This document shows positions 7,729 to 14,301 of a DNA stretch of 44,487 nt, piece after piece. The DNA lies in the NCBI GenBank assembly GCA_016937015.1, contig JAFGWT010000483.1:1-44487 (forward strand). The letters are read 5' to 3'. The notes beneath the pieces are model-generated. The model made no database searches. It worked only from the letters and a program-made list of their open reading frames with translations, and was not told where the DNA came from. The DNA is from Deltaproteobacteria bacterium (GTDB lineage Bacteria > Myxococcota_A > Polyangia > JAAYKL01). The stretch's first letter is position 1; the number at the start of each line of letters is the position of its first letter. The translations under genes were made by a program, and so were the position numbers.

Positions 7729-8418
7729 CTACTGCACTTGCTGGGTCCGTGCGGCACCATTGGCCAATTGGTCTACCAACTCGTTGTCGGGATTTCCCGC
7801 GTGGCCCTTTACCTTAATCAACTGGACATTTGAAAACCGCGACAATGCAGCGCGAATCTCGGCGATGAGCTGCTGATTGGCCTTGGCTTTCCATCCCTGG
7901 GTCAGCACACCAATCGCATACGAACTGTCCGTGTGAATGCGCAGGGGCGCCGACTTATCCGTCACCAGCTGCAGCACCCGGTAAATGGCCGTGAGCTCTG
8001 CGATATTGTTGGTGCCACTGCCCAGGGGTTCCCCTTTTTTCACCATGCGATTGTCGGGATACCGAATGACATATCCCAGCCCCGACGGCCCAGGATTACC
8101 GATGCATCCGCCGTCGGTGTAGGCCACAATGGCGTCGCTGGGGACAGCGGGCCTCGACGCGATTGCAGTGCGGGAAGCGACCGGTTTGCGCGCGGCGGCT
8201 GTTTTCGCCCCGAGGTTGCCGCCCCCCTGCGAAAAAAGTTCACCGGTGCCCACCGGATCGTTGTCCTTGTTGAGATTGGCCACCGCTGGATTGTATATTC
8301 GATTATCTTCCAGCCGGTACTTCATGTTGGCCCGGCCGCCCGTCTCCACAATACGCCCCGAGTCATCCACCTCGACGAAAACCGACTTCCCTTTAAACAG
8401 CATTTTTTTAAATGTCAT
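7729..8418 (-). CDS. rnhA: Ribonuclease HI with an extra N-terminal module
   Basis: 229 residues. Residues about 95-225 are a type 1 RNase H, which cuts the RNA strand of RNA:DNA hybrids: AYTDGGCIGNPGPSG (Asp102), NNIAELTAI (Glu141), HTDSSYAIGVLTQGW (Asp164) and KVKGHAGNPDNELVDQLAN (His206, Asp216). The four catalytic acids are all present. Residues 1-60 form a separate small module (FKGKSVFVEVDDSGRIVETG, MKYRLEDNRIYNP) that does not look like the usual viroplasmin-type hybrid-binding domain, followed by an Ala/Arg-rich linker. The start at 8418 is 5 bases after the stop of the endoglucanase gene; a longer frame to 8475 would overlap that gene. No strong ribosome-binding site is seen, so translation may be coupled to the upstream gene. 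Confidence 0.92.
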   Translation of the reverse strand: MTFKKMLFKGKSVFVEVDDSGRIVETGGRANMKYRLEDNRIYNPAVANLNKDNDPVGTGELFSQGGGNLGAKTAAARKPVASRTAIASRPAVPSDAIVAYTDGGCIGNPGPSGLGYVIRYPDNRMVKKGEPLGSGTNNIAELTAIYRVLQLVTDKSAPLRIHTDSSYAIGVLTQGWKAKANQQLIAEIRAALSRFSNVQLIKVKGHAGNPDNELVDQLANGAARTQQVQ

Positions 8419-8423
8419 ACTGG

Positions 8424-9782
8424 CTACATGCCGCTGATGGCCTTGAGTTCCTGGGGACAGTTGACCTTTTGCCATTTAACGGCGGGATTGTTGGCGCCGC
8501 GGAACCATTTAATGAACCACATGCATCCGTCCTTCAAATCGGGCTTGTTGGCAAAAACGCTGTTGCATTTATCGATGGTGCACTCCAGCGCAGCCATTAG
8601 TGTATTCTCGTTTTTCAGACACCAGTCGTAAAAGCCGCCGTAGGTGGACCCAAGCTCCGAACTACTGACGCCCCACTGTTTGGAACATCCGTCGAAAAGG
8701 CCCACACCGCCACCGGGAATCATCAGGTCAAACTGATTGGAGGACACATCGCCACCGATATTGGTCACCTGGACAATCATGGTTTTGCCCTCAACAGTGC
8801 CACTGGTAAATTCAAGCTGGATACACTCGCCGCAACCGAATTGCGACGATCCCGCCTGTACAGCGGTAAACCCATACGCCAGTTTGCTGTTCACCGCCCA
8901 GGGGCGGTTGCTCCAGCAGGTATACACGTCCCCGCCCGCGCAGCCGCTTTGAGAATCCCACGAATTGGTGTGCACGGAATTGCTCTGGGTACAGCAGGTG
9001 GTGGGTGTGTAACCGCCATTATTCCAGCCACAGGAGGGCTTGCAGCAGTCCCAGTACCGTGTGGTTTTGCCGGTGGCACCGCCGGTGATCGCCGGATAGC
9101 CGGTCTGATCGGATTCGATAATCGGGTCAAAGAGTAAATCCGCATCCGCATCCGTGTCAGAGTCGGCGTCTCCATCACCGCCGGAGGTATCATTGGGATC
9201 CCGGCAGTCATCAGTGGTATATTCCCCTGAACAGGCACTCGGACATCCATTGCAGTAGAGGCAGGTACTCAGCTCGGTGTACTTGTCATGGGCGGCAGTC
9301 CCGGCCCCTTCGCACTTCAGGTAGCAGTCCACAAATGGCCTGAATTCCTCATTATCCGCCCGGCATTGCTCGATGCATTTTTCAAACGATGCACAAACGG
9401 GATCCGCCCGGCATTCATCCGCCAGGCCCTTGCATTCACCCACCTCCTTGGCACACTCGAAACAGCCGTCCGTGCCATAGCAATCCCCGAGGCGGGCGCA
9501 GAATTGGGGCGTTATATCCGCATCACTGTCCGTATCCGAATCGCTGTCGCTGTCCGTATCGGTATCGGAATCCGTATCCGTGTCGGAATCCGTATCCGAA
9601 TCTGTATCCGCGTCACTGTCGCTGTCGGCGTCCGTATCCGTATACGCGCCCGTGCTCGAATCCTTCGCACCACCGTCACCAACTGACTTTAAATCACTGC
9701 CGCAGGAGGTAAAAAAACCAACCACTAACAACACAGCTAAAACGGTGAGGGAATTCTGTTTCGAGAGATTGAAGTAAAGCAT
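8424..9782 (-). CDS. GH45-type endoglucanase lipoprotein with Asp/Ser/Thr linker
   Basis: 452 residues. A lipoprotein signal ends in FFTSC (Cys27). Residues 48-90 are a D/S/T/A linker, 95-185 a Cys-rich module (C..C spaced, FEKCIEQCR), 200-216 a second acidic linker, and 238-452 a glycoside hydrolase family 45 domain. The GH45 signature is TTRYWDCCKPSCGW (catalytic base Asp245), and a second active-site region is NIGGDVSSNQFDLMIPGGGV, with Asp345 and Asp352 spaced seven apart like Asp114 and Asp121 of Humicola Cel45A. MWFIKWFRGANNPAV and NCPQEL match the end of the fungal enzymes. GH45 enzymes cut internal beta-1,4 bonds of cellulose with inversion. The start at 9782 has AGAGGA 7 nt upstream and gives a clean lipoprotein signal. 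The protein is expected on the outer membrane, facing polymer outside. rnhA follows 5 nt downstream. Confidence 0.9.
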   Translation of the reverse strand: MLYFNLSKQNSLTVLAVLLVVGFFTSCGSDLKSVGDGGAKDSSTGAYTDTDADSDSDADTDSDTDSDTDTDSDTDTDSDSDSDTDSDADITPQFCARLGDCYGTDGCFECAKEVGECKGLADECRADPVCASFEKCIEQCRADNEEFRPFVDCYLKCEGAGTAAHDKYTELSTCLYCNGCPSACSGEYTTDDCRDPNDTSGGDGDADSDTDADADLLFDPIIESDQTGYPAITGGATGKTTRYWDCCKPSCGWNNGGYTPTTCCTQSNSVHTNSWDSQSGCAGGDVYTCWSNRPWAVNSKLAYGFTAVQAGSSQFGCGECIQLEFTSGTVEGKTMIVQVTNIGGDVSSNQFDLMIPGGGVGLFDGCSKQWGVSSSELGSTYGGFYDWCLKNENTLMAALECTIDKCNSVFANKPDLKDGCMWFIKWFRGANNPAVKWQKVNCPQELKAISGM

Positions 9783-10130
9783 TTTAATATCCTCTATTTT
9801 TTGTAAGCCTGAAAGTCCCAAAAAGAACCTCATCATCTTACCATAATATATGTGCCGTCAAAATTCGTCCACCGCACAATATATAAACCGGTCCACAGGC
9901 GCCGCTGGACGGGAAAAGTCCCTTAATTTAACGAAAACCCCTTTAATCCGTGAAAGAAATACTGAACAGAGTTTCATGTTTTTTGTGTTCGTATTCGATA
10001 CAATCATCATCTGCCCCAAATGCATCCCGTTCGACACACGGTAAAAGTGATGTACATTTGTTAAAGACAATTCCCATGGCTTATTGTGCGCGAACACCAA
10101 AGGTGAGTGCCATATTAAAGCGAGGTGGAT
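9783..10130. other. Divergent promoter region, no gene seen
   Basis: 348 bases between the endoglucanase gene (leftward) and the response regulator (rightward). A 94-codon minus-strand frame has no recognisable similarity. The stretch is AT-rich in its left half; a short hairpin (GTCCA and TGGAC around 9894-9912) is the only structure I noticed. Promoters for both genes must lie here. Confidence 0.5.
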
Positions 10131-10802
10131 ATGCCACAGCACCGCATCCTGTTTGTTGACGATGACCCCAACGTCCTTGATTCCTTTTCCCGCAGTTTCA
10201 GAAAAAGCGGGTTCGAGGTTCTCACCGCCACGGAAGGCGCGGCGGCGATTAAAATCATGCAGGCCGATCCGGTCTGTGTCATTGTCGCTGATTATGCCAT
10301 GCCGAATATGACGGGCACCGAACTGCTTCGTATCTGCCGGGAGCGATGGCCAGACACTGTTCGCATCATGTTGACCGGTGGCAGTGATCTGAATGTCGCG
10401 CTTTGCGCCACCTACAGTGGCTGGGTTTATCAGTATCTGGAAAAACCGATAAATTCTGATCAGTTGGCTGCCATTATCCGGGAAGCCATCGAACTGCGCA
10501 AAATTGCGGTCGGACCCGAGTGCGCCCGCCTGCTCATCTCATCTGACGCCCAGTCGGCCATCGTTCAGCATCTGCGCATCACTGCGTCACCGGACCGGCC
10601 CACATTCGCTGACACCTCATCGCCATTGGAATGGGCGCTGGAACTGTGCGACAGCAATGCACTGCCCCCCGAGCTGGATCGACTGCGCCCGGTGATACTG
10701 ACACTCAAGGCCATTGTGGACAAAGCCACTTCCCCAGATGCGGCCGCTGATATTCGGGAGACACTCGCGCAGATACAGCTTCTGTCGCGCCGCATCACAT
10801 GA
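10131..10802 (+). CDS. Response regulator with an uncharacterised C-terminal region
   Basis: 223 residues. Residues 3-120 are a receiver domain: acidic pocket VDDDP (10-12), phospho-acceptor Asp54 in VADYAMPNMTG, the switch Thr in MLTGG, and Lys in YLEKPI. The remaining 100 residues are helical and Ala/Leu-rich without a DNA-binding or enzyme signature I can name; they do not look like a GerE, OmpR, Fis or HD-GYP output. The ATG at 10131 follows GAGGTGG closely; an in-frame GTG at 10125 is less likely. The gene converges with the histidine kinase at 10842-12059, 39 bases away, so the two may be functional partners despite opposite strands. That pairing is inference. Confidence 0.88.
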   Translation: MPQHRILFVDDDPNVLDSFSRSFRKSGFEVLTATEGAAAIKIMQADPVCVIVADYAMPNMTGTELLRICRERWPDTVRIMLTGGSDLNVALCATYSGWVYQYLEKPINSDQLAAIIREAIELRKIAVGPECARLLISSDAQSAIVQHLRITASPDRPTFADTSSPLEWALELCDSNALPPELDRLRPVILTLKAIVDKATSPDAAADIRETLAQIQLLSRRIT

Positions 10803-10841
10803 CCTCGTTCGGCTGACCACATCCAGTCCCCCGGTCGGCTC

Positions 10842-12059
10842 TTACCGCCCATTGCTGGGCATCATGCTGCTCAAAATGGAACGGTTTACCGGCAGCGACA
10901 CAGTAAACATGCTCCCCTCATTCTGAACCGACTGCACGTCAATCTCGCCAAAGTGCTCCTGATGAATCACATAGTAGCAGCTCGCCAGCCCCAGCCCCGT
11001 CCCCAGGTTGCCCGGTTTTGTGGTAAAATACGGTTCAAAAATCTTACCCAGCATCTCCTCCGGCATACCCGTCCCGTTGTCATCAAAGCTGATTTTCACA
11101 GCCCCTTGCTGTTGCCAGGCGTGAATCGACAGACGGCCCCCTTTTGCATCGGGGTGCTTTTTATGAATCGCCTCGGTGGCATTTTTGATTATGGCGAAAA
11201 ATGCCTGAGTGATTTTCCAGGCCTGACACACCACATCGGGCAGGTCCTTTTCCAAAGACATCACAATCTCAATATTGCAAAGCGCCAGGGCGGTATGCTG
11301 AAAAAAATCCCGCTTGGCCAAAAACAGCGCCTGATCCAGCAAGTCGGATACATTTTGAGGCAGGTACTGATGACTGTCATCACTTGGGGCAAACGCCATC
11401 ATCTCGTGCACGATTTTTCCCACCCGCAGATTGCCGGTCAGGACTGCGTCGAATTTTTCCGAAATCTGCTGGGCGTCAACATATCGTTCAATGGCATCGA
11501 GGGTGGTGCCGCTTTCCATGGCGATTCGCTGATTGCGTTCGGTATTCATCAGCAGTCGCTGCAGAATCAGCTGCATGTTTTGTCCGATTGCCGCCAGGGG
11601 GTTATTGATCTCGTGCGCCATTCCCTGCGCCAATCGCCCCAGGGCGGCCATCTTGTGGGTTTCACTCACAATTTCGCTGGTATACTGAAAACTGGAAGGC
11701 AGACTCACAAACAGCAGCGTGATATTGGCCATCCGAATTGTCGAAATTTCACACTGTACCAGTGCCCCATCCGCCCGCTGCAGCTCAATGGGAATCGACA
11801 CCGGAAACTCCCTGTCAGTATCGACGCTCCGGGCCCGCGCCTGGGCAAGCAGGGTCTCCCGCATCAGCGGATTGGGAATGAGCCGGGTGGCCAGTTCCTC
11901 GGATGTGACATCCCCATTGCTGAAGTCGCCAAACATCCGGGCCGCCGCTCGATTGCGCCATACGAGCAGATTATCCCTGAAAACCGCGACAGCCATTGGG
12001 CTGAGGTCAATAAGCTGTTCAAGAATGCTGCTGGGGATATGCGTTAAAATACCAGTCAT
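10842..12059 (-). CDS. Soluble sensor histidine kinase with PAS-like domain
   Basis: 405 residues from the ATG at 12059. Residues about 5-125 look like a PAS-type sensor (MAVAVFRDNLLVWRNRAAARMFG), followed by a HisKA dimerisation helix with H box GRLAQGMAHEINNP (His149). The HATPase domain shows the N box IIKNATEAI, G1 DNGTGMPEE, F box IFEPYFTTK and G2 GTGLGLASCY. No transmembrane helix is seen, so the signal is cytoplasmic. The HEINNP form of the H box is that of NtrB-like kinases. The frame stays open to 12227, but the extra 56 residues look non-conserved and GAAGAA precedes the ATG at 12059. It ends 39 bases from the stop of the convergent response regulator. Confidence 0.92.
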   Translation of the reverse strand: MTGILTHIPSSILEQLIDLSPMAVAVFRDNLLVWRNRAAARMFGDFSNGDVTSEELATRLIPNPLMRETLLAQARARSVDTDREFPVSIPIELQRADGALVQCEISTIRMANITLLFVSLPSSFQYTSEIVSETHKMAALGRLAQGMAHEINNPLAAIGQNMQLILQRLLMNTERNQRIAMESGTTLDAIERYVDAQQISEKFDAVLTGNLRVGKIVHEMMAFAPSDDSHQYLPQNVSDLLDQALFLAKRDFFQHTALALCNIEIVMSLEKDLPDVVCQAWKITQAFFAIIKNATEAIHKKHPDAKGGRLSIHAWQQQGAVKISFDDNGTGMPEEMLGKIFEPYFTTKPGNLGTGLGLASCYYVIHQEHFGEIDVQSVQNEGSMFTVSLPVNRSILSSMMPSNGR

Positions 12060-12304
12060 TTCTTCAGATAACGAACGAATGCAACTAAACTTAATCGCAA
12101 TCGCGAACTGGACCGAAACAAAGTTCAATTCATCGAACAGACTGCACTGAAAGCCAGATGTTTCGGTAGGACGATGAGGCGTAACAAGGTCAACTGACGA
12201 TTGAATGGGTCTATCTGTCACATGCATTGGGTTTTTCCACGTGATCTGCCGTTTTTAATCCCATCGGGATTGCCGATGCATTTTTTATCTGCCAGAGTCC
12301 GAAT

Positions 12305-12784
12305 ATGAGCACAAACCACATCGCCCGCCATTTTTTATCTCTGTTTTCCAGCGTGTATCAGCATTTTTATCCCCGTCGGGCGCCGGGCGCTTATCACATC
12401 AGCCCCGAATCCCATGGGATTCTGATGCACCTGAATCAAGCCGGTCCTTTAACCGTTCGGGAAGCATCCGACCATTTTTCCAGATCCCAGTCTGCCATGA
12501 GCGAACTGCTTCAACGCCTCGAAAAACGCGGACTGCTCCAACGCATTGCCGATGAAAGAGATCGACGACGCCACCTGGTATGGCTGACCCCGGATGGCAT
12601 GTCACAGTTGGCTGCGGCACAGGAAATTCTTTCAATTCCGAGACTTGAAGCAGCGCTGCAAAAAATGCGGGCCGACGAAATGGCATCTCTGTTCAGCGGC
12701 CTGCAGTCGCTCATCGATGCGGCAAAGGCGCCCTCAAAATCAACCCATCCAACTGCCACGTCAGCCGAAAAGGAGAGAAAATAA
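12305..12784 (+). CDS. MarR-family transcriptional regulator
   Basis: 159 residues with the MarR winged helix: LTVREASDHFSRSQSAMSEL is the helix-turn-helix, and ERDRRRHLVWLTPDGMSQL is the wing followed by the start of the C-terminal dimerisation helix. Family members are dimeric repressors that release DNA on binding small phenolic or other ligands. The gene is divergent from the histidine kinase gene across a 245-base gap and overlaps the next gene by one base (TAATG), so the pair is translationally coupled. The last 25 residues are a Ser/Thr/Pro-rich tail. The partner is a small zinc-ribbon protein, not a transporter or oxidase, so the regulated process cannot be read from the context. Confidence 0.9.
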   Translation: MSTNHIARHFLSLFSSVYQHFYPRRAPGAYHISPESHGILMHLNQAGPLTVREASDHFSRSQSAMSELLQRLEKRGLLQRIADERDRRRHLVWLTPDGMSQLAAAQEILSIPRLEAALQKMRADEMASLFSGLQSLIDAAKAPSKSTHPTATSAEKERK

Positions 12785-13038
12785 TGACCAGCCAATCCCA
12801 TTGCCACAGCTGCGGCATGCCCGTGGAATCGGGCCCTTACTGTCAGCACTGCACAGACGACACCGGCGCGCTTCAATCATTTGAGGAAAGGGTGTCCCGC
12901 ATGGGACAGTTTATGAAGCGTCAGTCCCCCGGTTTGTCCGATGTCGACGCCCGGGCCAAATCCATCGAATACATGGCGTCCATGCCCGCATGGCAGGATC
13001 ATCCCGAAATACAAAAGCGAATGGGCGTTAAGTCGTAG
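12784..13038 (+). CDS. Small putative zinc-ribbon protein
   Basis: 84 residues. Four cysteines (7, 10, 20 and 23) in CHSCGMPVESGPYCQHC match the putative zinc-ribbon family (zinc_ribbon_2 type), usually found as small cytoplasmic proteins of unknown role. The C-terminal 50 residues (FEERVSRMGQFMKRQSPGLS and the rest) are helical and fit the same family. The ATG overlaps the MarR stop codon by one base, and AAGGAGAG within the MarR gene supplies the ribosome-binding site. Coupling to MarR implies it is made together with the repressor. Confidence 0.85.
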   Translation: MTSQSHCHSCGMPVESGPYCQHCTDDTGALQSFEERVSRMGQFMKRQSPGLSDVDARAKSIEYMASMPAWQDHPEIQKRMGVKS

Positions 13039-13235
13039 CGACAAGTCGCAATGAGCGATACACATCGTCCAAAAAGAATCCCGTCTGAATCGGTGTTCAG
13101 CTTAATACCGGGTTTCATCTCACAGTTATCCATTGTCTGACGAATAGTAACTGTATGCCCGACCATTCATCGGAATATTTCGGCAAATTGCGGCAATTGG
13201 AAAATTTGCAGCGCGGTGTGTGGGTCTCATCTTAT

Positions 13236-13457
13236 TTAAAACCACCAGATATCCCGCTTACGGGGATTGCCAAATGATTCAAAGGAATCCCCTGAATCCT
13301 TGAGGGCCGCATCCAGTTCCTCGATGGTAAAGTCGTATCCCTCCGCATTGGCAGTACTGACGAACTCTTCCTTGGTCTCAATAAAATCGTACCTGAGGCG
13401 CAGATTCTTGTCTTCGCCCCCGGCAACAAACAGTCTTTCAGCTTCTTTTTTCGACAT
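13236..13457 (-). CDS. Nif11-like (leader-peptide family) protein
   Basis: 73 residues. The start at 13457 (MSKKEAERLF) has AGGAGG 8 nt upstream; an earlier in-frame ATG at 13481 is less favoured. The sequence fits the Nif11 domain: an N-terminal helix, then FIETKEEFVSTANAEGYDFT and IEELDAALKD, the conserved A...GYdfT.eEl pattern. Nif11 domains occur as leaders of ribosomally made modified peptides and as stand-alone proteins near nitrogen-fixation genes. Here the end is FGNPRKRDIWWF, with no Gly-Gly cleavage site and no Cys-rich core, and no maturation enzyme or exporter lies nearby. A stand-alone regulatory or binding role is therefore more likely than a peptide precursor. Confidence 0.8.
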   Translation of the reverse strand: MSKKEAERLFVAGGEDKNLRLRYDFIETKEEFVSTANAEGYDFTIEELDAALKDSGDSFESFGNPRKRDIWWF

Positions 13458-13671
13458 GATGGTGTCCTCCTGGGATGTCATTTTAACAAAATCCTGCGTC
13501 GGTCTTTTGCACGGAAAATGCCAGGTTGATCTTACGCTGTCGCTGTCCCGAAGGTTTGGCAGTGCGCGCTGAATCTTCAGCCCCTGTTGCCTGCCTGCAG
13601 ACGCTGTGCCTTAAATGAACCGCGACATTTGCGTACTTTTTTTAAGGAATGGGTACAATTCGGTGACTTTT

Positions 13672-14301
13672 TTAGAAATCGAAAGTCAGATAAAATTCAG
13701 ACATTGGGACCGTTCCAGATAGCTCCACCACCACATTTCCATAAAGACCGCGCAGGCACTGGGCCGTCTTGGTGGCGGTGCTCGCCGGGCTGGATGTGAT
13801 AACCCGCACTACGGCGCTCAATTTGTGAAAAACAATCCGGCGTCCATGTTGAACCCGAAAGTGCGTCTGATAACGCTGGGTGTCGCCAATTGCCGCATAT
13901 GTCCGGGCGCAGGCCAGCAATTCATTGAAGTACGGATTCACCATCAGCTCCCGCAGGTGATATTGACTGTTGTCTGTAGCGGTCAGCGACGTGTGGACCA
14001 TCAGCGCGGATTTCCCGTCGCTGCTGACAATACGCAACGGTTTATCCTGGGATGAGGCCAACGTTTTTTCAGAGGTCGCGGCCGCTTGCGGGGGACTGGC
14101 AGTCTGTGGCCCCGCAGATGAATCCTTTGCAGCTGCTTTTGAATTTTTAGCTGATGGCACCGCGTCACTGTCCCCGTTTTCGTGGGAATCGCCCTTTCGG
14201 GAATCACATCCAAGGGACGCGATAATCATCAGCAGCAATATCGATGACAGCGAAACGTCGTGAATACAAAAGAAACGCGCCACTATTTGCCGAACCATCA
14301 T
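13672..14301 (-). CDS. Small lipoprotein coupled to the diguanylate cyclase gene
   Basis: 209 residues. The start at 14301 overlaps the stop of the upstream cyclase gene (ATGA). The N-terminus has a hydrophobic stretch (SLSSILLLMIIASLGC) ending in a lipobox-like SLGC with Cys32, followed by a Ser/Ala/Gln-rich linker (residues about 36-90) and a folded C-terminal domain of about 115 residues (IVSSDGKSALMVHTSL, LLACARTYAAIGDTQRYQTH, VVVELSGTVPMSEFYLTFDF). The domain pattern (residue counts, a pair of Cys, alternating strands at the end) resembles AgmX/PglI-like C-terminal domains of myxobacterial proteins, but I cannot assign it firmly. The overlap means it is co-expressed with the membrane cyclase, and it may act at the same membrane site. 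Confidence 0.75.
   Translation of the reverse strand: MMVRQIVARFFCIHDVSLSSILLLMIIASLGCDSRKGDSHENGDSDAVPSAKNSKAAAKDSSAGPQTASPPQAAATSEKTLASSQDKPLRIVSSDGKSALMVHTSLTATDNSQYHLRELMVNPYFNELLACARTYAAIGDTQRYQTHFRVQHGRRIVFHKLSAVVRVITSSPASTATKTAQCLRGLYGNVVVELSGTVPMSEFYLTFDF

Noticed and set aside
9389-9712. Pro/Arg/Tyr-rich plus-strand open frame
   Set aside because: This is the reverse reading of the Asp/Ser/Thr linker of the endoglucanase, where six-base repeats keep all frames open.
9858-10142. 94-codon minus-strand frame between the endoglucanase and the response regulator
   Set aside because: No similarity or ribosome-binding site, and it overlaps the start of the response regulator.
10953-12047. 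364-codon plus-strand open frame
   Set aside because: Antisense to the histidine kinase with complete H, N and G boxes; composition is that of a shadow frame.
13236-13457. Nif11-like gene as evidence for a nitrogen-fixation region
   Set aside because: No nif gene is present in the window; the domain alone does not indicate nitrogen fixation.
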